The notes: generated from the letters alone by a model not told the origin. Counted from the stretch's first letter, positions 1 to 5,224 are shown. The stretch: DNA of 5,224 nt from Brevundimonas sp. (GCA_012270135.1 JAAXIW010000288.1:1-5224), one strand, 5' to 3'. Made by a program: numbers and translations.

Positions 1-1
1 C

Positions 2-148
2 GCGGCCCATCTGAGGGGCGAGACATCGCTCGAGGCGGCGGTCGAGGCGACCCGGCAGGCGACCCGCAACTACGCCAAGCGCCAGCTGACCTGGTTCAGG
101 AACCAGACGCCGGAATGGGCGCGGGTCCAGGCCCGTCCCCTTGGATAA
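2..148 (+). CDS. miaA: tRNA dimethylallyltransferase MiaA, C-terminal end (partial)
   Basis: This is the last 48 residues of an open frame that enters from the left edge and stops at TAA (146-148). The translation contains TRNYAKRQLTWFRNQ, which matches the conserved C-terminal signature of MiaA, the enzyme that transfers a dimethylallyl group to A37 of tRNAs reading codons that begin with U. The catalytic P-loop domain lies outside the window, so only the tail can be judged. The stop codon overlaps the proposed -35 element of the ssrA promoter, so the two genes are packed closely. The frame starts at base 2 only because the window is cut there. Identity rests on one short but very characteristic motif. 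Confidence 0.87.
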   Translation, partial: AAHLRGETSLEAAVEATRQATRNYAKRQLTWFRNQTPEWARVQARPLG

Positions 149-169
149 CGGGCCTTCTTCCCCTATATT
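141..169 (+). promoter_or_regulatory. Probable ssrA promoter
   Basis: TTGGAT (141-146), a 17-base spacer and TATATT (164-169) form a good housekeeping-type promoter in otherwise GC-rich DNA. Transcription would start about seven bases later, near 176, which is exactly where a 7-bp hairpin with a TTCG loop begins. The -35 overlaps the end of miaA. This is inferred from sequence only. Confidence 0.6.
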
Positions 170-175
170 CCCCCT

Positions 176-258
176 GTCCGGGTTCGCCCGGACTATGGCG
201 ATAAACGCGCCTGTAATAAGCGGACCGGACCCGGGTGCGATTCCCGGCGGCTCCACCA
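176..258 (+). ncRNA. ssrA: tmRNA acceptor piece
   Basis: The 3' half of the tRNA-like domain is clear. The T stem is 231-235 with 243-247, with a seven-base loop TGCGATT (236-242). The 3' acceptor strand is CGGCTCC (248-254), followed by discriminator A (255) and an encoded CCA (256-258). Upstream, GTCCGGG (176-182) and CCCGGAC (187-193) form a perfect 7-bp stem capped by TTCG. The mature 5' end cannot be placed from sequence and may lie inside 176-230. Loop position two is G where most tmRNAs and tRNAs have T. Confidence 0.88.
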
Positions 259-286
259 TTTCCTCCCGTGTATCGGCGGGCGGTGC
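259..286 (+). other. Internal spacer of permuted ssrA, removed in processing
   Basis: These 28 bases join the CCA end of the acceptor piece to the GGGG start of the coding piece. In permuted tmRNAs this linker is excised by tRNA-type processing (RNase P making the 5' end of the coding piece and 3' trimming at CCA). That is family knowledge; the exact cuts are inferred from the acceptor stem. Confidence 0.8.
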
Positions 287-497
287 GGGGCCGACTAGCA
301 TCGACGGACGTGTAAAGAGGACTGCTTTCGCCCGTCCTGGCCCACCGTATCGGGCCTTTATCTAACTGCGAACGATAACTTCGCTGGAGAAGTCCGCCTC
401 GCCGCGTAATGCGGTTCGGTTGATTTCGAACACTTAAGTCCTGGGGGTTCAGATCCCCAGGCGGGGCCTGTCGGGAGCCTGGCAACAGAATCCCGGC
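287..497 (+). ncRNA. ssrA: tmRNA coding piece
   Basis: The piece starts GGGGCCGAC, the 5' acceptor strand, followed by a D-loop-like segment. A pseudoknot can be drawn before the tag: AGGAC (318-322) with GTCCT (334-338), and GCCC (330-333) with GGGC (352-355). Twelve bases then lead to the resume codon, close to the E. coli tmRNA spacing. After the tag stop there is a 5-bp hairpin (414-418 with 427-431), a perfect 7-bp hairpin (440-446 with 455-461), and an H-type pseudoknot: CTGT (468-471) with ACAG (485-488), and CGGGA (472-476) with TCCCG (491-495). The segment 476-490 resembles the conserved last pseudoknot of one-piece tmRNAs. Length is about 210 bases; the 3' end is approximate. Confidence 0.9.
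368..409 (+). other. ssrA: tmRNA proteolysis-tag reading frame
   Basis: Resume codon GCG (368-370) begins ANDNFAGEVRLAA and ends at TAA (407-409). With the alanine carried on the tmRNA the added tag is AANDNFAGEVRLAA, 14 residues. The AANDNF start matches the adaptor-binding half of the Caulobacter tag as I recall it (AANDNFAEEFAVAA), and the LAA end is the usual ClpX/ClpA recognition signal. The middle differs from Caulobacter. An A lies four bases before the resume codon, as in other tmRNAs. Confidence 0.93.
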
Positions 498-548
498 GCT
501 TTCCCTCGCCTTTACCCTCTCGCCATCTTCCGCCCGCGCCGCTGCGCG

Positions 549-556
549 GCTACACC
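549..556 (+). promoter_or_regulatory. Possible -10 element of an sspB promoter
   Basis: GCTACACC matches seven of eight positions of the Caulobacter housekeeping -10 pattern (GCTANAWC, recalled). The same octamer stands before fumC at 5032-5039. The -35 region here is weak; the best candidate is TTCCGC at 528-533. Transcription would start near 562, giving a leader of about 20 bases. Confidence 0.4.
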
Positions 557-581
557 CTCGACTGCAACGCCGAGGGACCCG

Positions 582-1067
582 ATGGCCGACGAGACCCCGC
601 CAGTCGACGAGATGCATTACGAGCAGCTGGCGCAGGACGCCCTGCGCGGCGTCATCCGCTCGGCGCTGGAGCGCGCCGCCATGCCCGAGGGCATACCGGG
701 CGCGCACCATTTCTACATCACGTTCAAGACCCGGGCGGCCGGCGTCAGCGTGCCGCCGGACGTGATGGCCAAATACCCCGACGAGATGACCGTGGTGCTG
801 CAGCACCAGTACTGGGACCTGAAGGTCGAGCCGGACCGGTTCTCGGTGATGCTGAAGTTCGGCGGCATGCCGAAGGTTCTGTCGATGCCATATGCGGCGG
901 TGACTCGGTTCTACGACCCCTCGGTGCAGTTCCTGCTTCAGTTCGAGATGCCGGCGATGCCCGAGGAGGCTCCGGCGGAGGAAGCAACCGCGACCATAGA
1001 GACGCCACCCTCGACCGGCGACGACGGGCCCAAGGTCGTCTCGCTGGACCAGTTCCGCAAAAAGTGA
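582..1067 (+). CDS. sspB: SspB alpha-type adaptor for ClpXP
   Basis: SspB binds the ssrA tag and tethers tagged proteins to the ClpXP protease in the cytoplasm. The 161-residue product has the full alpha-type domain: a start MHYEQLAQDALRGVIR (11-26), HHFYITFKTRAAGV (42-55), YPDEMTVVLQHQYWDL (65-80) and FYDPSVQFLLQFE (110-122). An acidic, proline-rich linker of about 30 residues (123-151) follows, and the protein ends VVSLDQFRKK, the short peptide that docks on the ClpX N-terminal domain in this family. Substrate-binding fold, flexible linker and docking tail are therefore all present. GAGGG (572-576) precedes the ATG at good spacing. The gene lies about 85 bases after ssrA, which encodes the tag it would recognise. 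The start is well supported by the conserved N-terminus. Confidence 0.95.
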   Translation: MADETPPVDEMHYEQLAQDALRGVIRSALERAAMPEGIPGAHHFYITFKTRAAGVSVPPDVMAKYPDEMTVVLQHQYWDLKVEPDRFSVMLKFGGMPKVLSMPYAAVTRFYDPSVQFLLQFEMPAMPEEAPAEEATATIETPPSTGDDGPKVVSLDQFRKK

Positions 1068-1111
1068 GTTTCGACTAACGTCGTCCCGGTTGTGCTTTCC
1101 CGGGGGCGGAT

Positions 1112-2227
1112 ATGGAGACATTCCTTCCTGACGCGGCGGTGGTCGCGACGACCTACGCGATGGCGCTGGTCTTTCTGTTCGCGGCCTATCGGCACGCGGG
1201 ACCCATATGGCTGCTGAGGCACGCCGTCATCACCCAGGGCGTCGACAAGCGTAACGTGTGGCCCGGCGAATGGGGCGAGATGACCATCGTCAGCTTCGCC
1301 GCCCTCGCTGCGCTGGTGGTGATCTTCTTCACCAGCGACGTGACCCTGATCGAGACGGTGCGGGAGGCCCCCTGGGCGATCGCCGGCTTCGTGCTGCTGG
1401 CCACGATCGTCATCTGGGCCCATAGCGCGGTGACCGTCAGGAAGGCCCGGAGGATGGGTCGCCGGGAAGCCTATGTGCTGCGCCTGCGGGACACCTACGT
1501 CCGGTACAACGGCTACACCATGTGCCTGTTCGGCATGGGGGCGGTGATCGTGGCCATGCTGATCGCCCAGTTCCAGCACGACGGCGCCGCGTTCGCCTAT
1601 CAGGCCAATCTCATTTCGAATGCCTTCGCCGAGGCGCAACGGCTGGCCGGTCAGGGCGGCTCCCATGAGGACTACGCCCGTGCGATCGCCCAGGCCGAAA
1701 CCGGCTTCAGCGGCATCGCCCTCGCCGGCAAGACGCTGCAGAGCCAGTTCAATCCGATGTTCATCTTCGCGGGCACGCTGATCGTCATCAACATCGCGAT
1801 CAACCTGACCAAGATGAAGGGGATGTTCACCGGCGACGCGGTCAGCATGACCGCCCTGTTCACCTACGGGCCCCTGGTCGTGATCGGGATCGTCGGCCTC
1901 GGGGTCTATCTGAACGTCTACGAGGTGATGTTGGCCGACTCCCTCCTGCGCCTCGAGAGCATCACCCCGCCCCCGGCCTTTGGCGACTGGGAGTTGTCGC
2001 AGCGCCACGCAGAGATGGTGGTGGAAATGTCCAACGCCCGGAACATCTTCGGTTTCGCCCAGACCATCGCCGGCGAGGGCGGCGGCTTCGCGGTGCTGGC
2101 CTGGGGCGTGCAGGCGGCGCTGGAGAAGATCAGCGAGACCCAGGAGACCGAGAAGGTCCGCCTGCCCCTGACCAAGTTCCGCCCGGACGACGGCCGGACG
2201 CCGCGCCGGCGGCCGGCCGGCGGATGA
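1112..2227 (+). CDS. Six-helix inner-membrane protein of unknown function
   Basis: I do not recognise the family. The 371-residue product has six likely membrane segments at about 7-25, 57-74, 87-104, 137-153, 215-231 and 250-270. Between segments four and five there is a roughly 60-residue loop rich in Ala, Gln and Glu (154-214). The basic stretch RKARRMGRR (110-118) after segment three suggests a cytoplasmic loop there. A last, moderately hydrophobic Gly-rich stretch (313-336) precedes a charged tail ending RRRPAGG. GGGGGCGGA just before the ATG is a usable ribosome binding site. Its stop overlaps the start of the next gene by four bases (ATGA), so the two are probably translated together. 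Spacing from sspB is 44 bases, so shared transcription is possible but unproven. No transporter or enzyme motif is visible. Confidence 0.85.
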   Translation: METFLPDAAVVATTYAMALVFLFAAYRHAGPIWLLRHAVITQGVDKRNVWPGEWGEMTIVSFAALAALVVIFFTSDVTLIETVREAPWAIAGFVLLATIVIWAHSAVTVRKARRMGRREAYVLRLRDTYVRYNGYTMCLFGMGAVIVAMLIAQFQHDGAAFAYQANLISNAFAEAQRLAGQGGSHEDYARAIAQAETGFSGIALAGKTLQSQFNPMFIFAGTLIVINIAINLTKMKGMFTGDAVSMTALFTYGPLVVIGIVGLGVYLNVYEVMLADSLLRLESITPPPAFGDWELSQRHAEMVVEMSNARNIFGFAQTIAGEGGGFAVLAWGVQAALEKISETQETEKVRLPLTKFRPDDGRTPRRRPAGG

Positions 2228-3282
2228 CCCGGTTGCGGAAGCGCTGGCTCGCGCTGGTGGCGGCGATCCTCACGGGGGGCTATGCCTGTGCATCCATCCA
2301 GGCCACGGGAGCGCCCGCCTCGCCGAACACGGACCTCAGTTTCCGCTCTCCGGAAGGCTCCGACTGGTCCGGGGCCGATGTCATGACGCTCGTGACCTGG
2401 AATCTCGGCTATGCCGGGCTGGGTCGCGAGTCGGACTTCTTCGCGGACGGCGGCGACCGCTATCTGCCGCCCAGCCGTACCGGCGTGGTCGCCAACCGCG
2501 ACGCCATCGCCGCGTGGCTGGGCGCGAGCAACGCGGACGTCATCCTGACCCAGGAAACCGCGCGGGCCAGCGTGGTCAACTGGTGGGTCGAGGTGAAGGG
2601 CGCGGTCGACGCCGCCCTGCCCGGCTATGGCGAGGCCTTCTACGCCGATTTCCGCACGCGGCTGCTGCCGCCGCCGCTGCGAATCCGCAACGGACTGGCG
2701 ACCTACGGGCGCGGGGGGCTGGCCGACGCCGAGCTCTGGCCCCTGCCGTCGGACGGCGATCCCTACGACGGCCCGCTGCGCCGCCGGTACGCCGCGCTGG
2801 CGACCCGCCTGAACGGACCGGGCGGCTGCTGGACCGTGGTCAATGTGCACACGGCGGCCTTCGACGAGGGCGCCGCGCTCCGCCGCCGGCAGATCACGGC
2901 CGTTCTGGACCGCGCCGCCGCCGAGGCCGCGGCGGGCCGCCGGGTGATCATCGGCGGGGACTGGAACCTGAGGCTGGTGGGGACGGACTTCCCCCACACC
3001 AGCAAGCCCGAGGACCTGTTCTGGGTGCACGACTTTCCGGCCGATCTGCTGCCCGCCGGGTGGCGCGTCGCGGCCGATCCCCGGACGCCGACGGTGCGGA
3101 CCAACGAGCGGCCCTACGCGCCTGAACAGAACTACACCGCGGTGATCGACGGCTTTCTGATCGGCCCCGGCGTGACGGTCGAGGCGGTCGAGGGTATCGA
3201 TCTGGGCTTCCGGCATTCCGATCACCAGCCGGTTCGCCTGACGGTGCGGGCGAGCGGCGGCGAAAGCCCCCCGTGTCCCTGA
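2224..3282 (+). CDS. Exported endonuclease/exonuclease/phosphatase-family protein
   Basis: The 352-residue product belongs to the metal-dependent EEP (DNase I-like) fold, whose members hydrolyse phosphodiesters in nucleic acids, phosphoinositides or sphingomyelin. The family motifs appear in order: TWNLGY (Asn60), QET (Glu111), NVHTAAFD (His209), GGDWN (Asp246, Asn248), VIDGF (Asp309) and SDHQPV (Asp333, His334). The catalytic set therefore looks complete. The N-terminus has basic residues and then a hydrophobic stretch (9-23) ending ACA, a probable export signal. A Cys at 22 is present, but the preceding GGY is a poor lipobox. Location would be periplasmic or membrane-anchored. Start ATG overlaps the upstream stop (ATGA), and the next gene begins ten bases after this stop, so the three look like one operon. 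The substrate cannot be told from sequence. Confidence 0.9.
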   Translation: MTRLRKRWLALVAAILTGGYACASIQATGAPASPNTDLSFRSPEGSDWSGADVMTLVTWNLGYAGLGRESDFFADGGDRYLPPSRTGVVANRDAIAAWLGASNADVILTQETARASVVNWWVEVKGAVDAALPGYGEAFYADFRTRLLPPPLRIRNGLATYGRGGLADAELWPLPSDGDPYDGPLRRRYAALATRLNGPGGCWTVVNVHTAAFDEGAALRRRQITAVLDRAAAEAAAGRRVIIGGDWNLRLVGTDFPHTSKPEDLFWVHDFPADLLPAGWRVAADPRTPTVRTNERPYAPEQNYTAVIDGFLIGPGVTVEAVEGIDLGFRHSDHQPVRLTVRASGGESPPCP

Positions 3283-3292
3283 CGACTTGACC

Positions 3293-4039
3293 ATGACCCG
3301 CATCCTCGCCGCCCTGATGGTTCTGTTCGGCGCCGCGCCGGCGACCGCGCAGAACGCCGCGGGCCGCTTCGACGGATGGGCCACGGTGGTGATCTCGGCG
3401 GACTGGCGCGATGGCGGCGGGCGGCCGATCGAGGCGTTCGACAATGCGCGGCGGGATCTGACCGCCGGCCTGCGGGCCGCGGGCCTGCCGCGCGGCAGCA
3501 CCATCGACCTCACCCTCAATCCCGCCTCGACCCGCACGGCGACCACGGCCGAGGTCGTGCGCGCGGTCAGCGACCTCACCGCGCGGGCGCCGCGCGGCTG
3601 CCTGCTGTATTTCACCTCGCACGGCACGCCCGAAGGCATGGTGTTCGGCGACGAGGGGATGGTCACCCCGGCCTCGATGGCGCGGATGGTGCGCGAGTGG
3701 TGCGGGGCGCGACCGACGGTGGTGGTCGTCTCGGCCTGCTATTCCGGGGTCTTCGTCAATGCTCTGGCGGCGCCGAACCGGATGGTGCTGACCGCCGCCC
3801 GCCGCGAGCGGACCTCGTGAGGCAGAGGAGGCCAGGAGAGCGAAACCAGGATCGACGGCTGACGGGTAGACTCACTGACGGACGCGGACGATTTCCTTGA
3901 CCTGGCGGCGGCGGCGCGGGCCTGCGTGGCGCGCAAGGAACAGGAGGCGGGGATCGCCCTGCCCTCGGAGCCGCAGTTGTTCGTCGGGGCCGAGATGCAG
4001 CTGCGCCTGCCGACGCTGCGGTTCGAGCGCGGACCCTAG
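3293..4039 (+). pseudogene. C13 (legumain/caspase-like) peptidase, interrupted by two in-frame TGA codons
   Basis: The first 175 residues show a signal peptide (MTRILAALMVLFGAAPATAQ), then a C13-type cysteine peptidase domain with the catalytic dyad in LLYFTSHG (His110) and VVVVSACYSGVF (Cys149). The family normally runs on after AARxxRTS for about 70 residues. Here TGA at 3818-3820 follows RTS and a second TGA lies at 3860-3862. The frame nevertheless stays open and family-like afterwards (SLTDADDFLDLAAAARAC, then LPSEPQLFVGAEMQLRLP) up to TAG at 4037-4039. No insertion or deletion is needed: 249 codons, about the normal length. The gene thus seems full-length with two point-type stops, or holds local sequence errors. 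A truncated secreted protein of 175 residues would keep the dyad but lose the C-terminal part. I start at ATG 3293; TTG at 3287 is possible but adds only two residues. Confidence 0.82.
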
Positions 4040-4398
4040 GGGCGCGGAAACACCCGGATGGTGATCCGTTCGCGCTCGCCTTCGTGGCGTTCGACCAGCA
4101 GGCGGGCGACCTGGGAGTCGTCGTGGAACAGATAGCCCTTGATGGCGTCGAGCAGGGCCTTGGCGAGATTGTCGAGGTCGATGTGCGGCGGGTCGCCGAC
4201 GTGCTCCATGCGGATCTCGACGACGTAGTCGCCCCAGGAGGGGCGCGAGGCCCACTCCTTGCGCATGAACTCATAGACCAGAGGCTTGTAGTATTTGGCC
4301 TGGGTGGTCAGGCCGTCGATGGCGATCTCGACGGCGCCGCCGGTTTCACGGAGGCGGACCTTGCCCGTGCCGATCCAGCCGGCGGTCATGGACGACAT
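4036..4398 (-). CDS. RusA-like Holliday junction resolvase family protein
   Basis: RusA-type enzymes are small dimeric nucleases that cut Holliday junctions. The 120-residue product carries the core motif DPPHIDLDNLAKALLDAIKG (69-88) followed by FHDDSQVARL (91-100). By comparison with E. coli RusA (Asp70, Asp72, Lys76, Asp91, recalled), the counterparts are Asp74, Asp76, Lys80 and Asp94, so the metal site appears intact. Length is normal for the family. The ATG at 4398 overlaps the end of the cyclophilin gene by 13 bases. A second ATG at 4389 overlaps that gene's stop as ATGA and would give 117 residues, and it is a real alternative start. The 3' end converges on the C13 gene, both stops sharing CTAG. 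RusA genes are often phage-borne, but nothing else here is phage-like. Confidence 0.8.
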   Translation of the reverse strand: MSSMTAGWIGTGKVRLRETGGAVEIAIDGLTTQAKYYKPLVYEFMRKEWASRPSWGDYVVEIRMEHVGDPPHIDLDNLAKALLDAIKGYLFHDDSQVARLLVERHEGERERITIRVFPRP

Positions 4399-4994
4399 TC
4401 GGGCGGAACCTCGCCGATCAGGGTCGCGGTGCGGATCAACACCGGCGGCGTCAGTTGCTCTTCGGCGTCGGCGGGCGACATCTGTATGCGGCGGGCGACG
4501 TCGAGGCCCTCGACCAGGCGGCCGAAGACCGCGAACCCCTGACCGTCCGGATTGCGGCCGCCCCCGAAGTCGAGGCTGGGCGTGTCGCGGGTGACGATGA
4601 AGAAGCTCGAGGTGGCGGTGTCAGGCCCGTCGCGGGCCATGGAGACCGCGCCGGCGACATGGCCAAGGCCGGTGTCGCGGGTGCGTTCCAGCGGCACCGG
4701 CGGACGCAGGGTGTCGTCGGCGCCGCGCGGGGTGGCGGCCTGGATGACGTCGATGGGATTGGGGTTGGCGTTGGTCTCGCTGACGACCGTGCGGAAGAAG
4801 GCGCCGGCCTCGTAGTCGCCGTCGGTGACATAGCTGAGGAAGTTGCAGACGGTCAGCGGGGCCCGCTCCAGTTCGAGCTCGAGAACCATGCGGCCGGCGT
4901 GGGTGTCGAGGACCACCCGCGGCTTGTCGGCCCCGTTCGCCGCGGTGGCGCAGGCCGACAGGGCCAAGGCCGCCGCCATCATCATCGTCCGCAT
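4386..4994 (-). CDS. Lipoprotein cyclophilin-type peptidyl-prolyl isomerase
   Basis: Cyclophilins speed proline cis-trans isomerisation during folding. From the chosen ATG the product has 202 residues: a short signal with lipobox LSAC (lipidated Cys15), then VVLDTHAGRMVLELELERAP (27-46), NFLSYVTDGDYEAGAFFR (51-68), IDVIQAA (81-87, Gln85), VSMARDGPDTATSSFFI (117-133) and FAVFGRLVEGLDV (154-166). Arg68 and Gln85 fit the usual catalytic Arg and Gln, although the canonical FHRV reads FFRT. The frame is open back to 5048, but GGAGGA at 5003-5008 lies eight bases before ATG 4994 and the lipoprotein signal starts there, so the longer start is unlikely. The product should sit on the periplasmic side of the membrane or in the outer membrane. 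The RusA-like gene overlaps its end and is probably cotranscribed. Confidence 0.92.
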   Translation of the reverse strand: MRTMMMAAALALSACATAANGADKPRVVLDTHAGRMVLELELERAPLTVCNFLSYVTDGDYEAGAFFRTVVSETNANPNPIDVIQAATPRGADDTLRPPVPLERTRDTGLGHVAGAVSMARDGPDTATSSFFIVTRDTPSLDFGGGRNPDGQGFAVFGRLVEGLDVARRIQMSPADAEEQLTPPVLIRTATLIGEVPPECRP

Positions 4995-5002
4995 CTCGCC
5001 CG

Positions 5003-5008
5003 TCCTCC
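5003..5008 (-). promoter_or_regulatory. Ribosome binding site of the cyclophilin gene
   Basis: On the minus strand this reads GGAGGA, eight bases before the ATG at 4994. It decides the start in favour of the lipoprotein form over the upstream in-frame ATG at 5048. Confidence 0.75.
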
Positions 5009-5011
5009 GCC

Positions 5012-5039
5012 TTGTCCCCTCGCCTGCCCGTGCTACACC
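5012..5039 (+). promoter_or_regulatory. Probable fumC promoter
   Basis: TTGTCC (5012-5017), 14 bases, then GCTACACC (5032-5039) fits the Caulobacter-type housekeeping promoter pattern (TTGAC, 10-14 bases, GCTANAWC; recalled). Transcription would begin near 5045, about 33 bases before the fumC ATG. It lies in the divergent gap between the cyclophilin gene and fumC. I see no convincing promoter for the opposite direction in this gap. Confidence 0.5.
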
Positions 5040-5077
5040 GCCGCGCATCCTCCCGCCACGCCTGAAGAGCCGCCGAC

Positions 5078-5224
<147 letters not shown>

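Larger units (their letters stand above)
176..497 (+). ncRNA. ssrA: Circularly permuted two-piece tmRNA gene (precursor)
   Basis: tmRNA rescues ribosomes stalled on broken mRNAs: charged with alanine, it enters the A site and supplies a short reading frame encoding a degradation tag. In alphaproteobacteria the gene is permuted, so the CCA-ending acceptor part precedes the part holding the usual tmRNA 5' end and tag; processing then gives two base-paired RNAs. That order is seen here: T-arm and CCA end at 258, a 28-base spacer, then GGGGCCGAC at 287. The ends form a perfect 7-bp acceptor stem (287-293 with 248-254) including a G-U pair at the third position, the alanine identity element. A pseudoknot precedes the tag, and a hairpin and second pseudoknot follow it. 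The left edge is set by the predicted promoter and the right edge by the last stem, so both outer ends are approximate. Confidence in identity is high. Confidence 0.95.

Noticed and set aside
141..365. Possible 74-residue + strand ORF overlapping ssrA
   Set aside because: It lies over the tmRNA acceptor and coding pieces; its residues reflect RNA structure, and the conserved stems explain the sequence.
1085..1104. Terminator after sspB (CCCGG...CCGGG)
   Set aside because: The stem is only 5 bp with a 10-base loop and no following T run, and it runs into the next gene's ribosome binding site.
96..1121. Long minus-strand ORF opposite ssrA and sspB
   Set aside because: It is antisense to well-recognised genes, is Arg/Gly/His-rich without family motifs, and results from high GC content.
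938..3666. Two long overlapping minus-strand ORFs opposite the membrane, EEP and C13 genes
   Set aside because: The + strand frames contain membrane segments and full catalytic motifs; the minus frames have only low-complexity, Arg/Ala/Gly-rich sequence.
3818..3862. Selenocysteine at the two TGA codons
   Set aside because: The first TGA aligns with a usual Phe, not Cys; two such codons 14 apart in a locally diverged block are better explained by mutation or error, and I see no convincing SECIS-type hairpin just downstream.
3376..3900. A second + frame through the C13 gene, suggesting a frameshift to rescue the C-terminus
   Set aside because: The conserved C-terminus (DDFLDLAAAARAC) is in the same frame as the N-terminus, so a frameshift is not needed; the other frame has no family sequence.
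4995..5048. Longer cyclophilin start at 5048
   Set aside because: It would bury the lipoprotein signal behind 18 charged residues and ignore the well-placed GGAGGA before ATG 4994.

Overview
The window reads as chromosomal DNA of a GC-rich alphaproteobacterium, most likely Caulobacterales (Brevundimonas/Caulobacter relatives). The reasons are a circularly permuted two-piece tmRNA gene whose tag starts AANDNF, an alpha-type SspB adaptor, and two GCTACACC elements resembling the -10 of Caulobacter housekeeping promoters (family knowledge recalled from memory, no search run). No phage, transposon, integron or CRISPR signature is visible.

Layout on the + strand: the 3' end of miaA (2-148); a permuted ssrA gene (about 176-497), with the acceptor piece first, then a short spacer, then the coding piece carrying the tag; sspB (582-1067); an unrecognised six-helix membrane protein (1112-2227); an exported endonuclease/exonuclease/phosphatase-family protein overlapping it by ATGA (2224-3282); and a C13 (legumain/caspase-like) peptidase gene (3293-4039) that keeps one reading frame to its natural end but is broken by two in-frame TGA codons. 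On the - strand, a lipoprotein cyclophilin (4386-4994) is followed by an overlapping RusA-like resolvase (4036-4398), which converges on the C13 gene so that the two stop codons share one CTAG. Rightmost, on +, is the 5' part of a fumarase gene, fumC (from 5078, running off the window), which seems to lack about 30 residues near its N-terminus.

The clearest functional link is ssrA plus sspB. tmRNA rescues stalled ribosomes and appends the degradation tag, and SspB hands tagged proteins to ClpXP. Here they lie about 85 bases apart in the same direction. The membrane protein, EEP enzyme and C13 peptidase form a tight same-strand run that looks like an operon of unknown purpose. Two gene-level defects (double stop in the peptidase, apparent in-frame gap in fumC) deserve checking against raw reads, since both could be real lesions or assembly errors.
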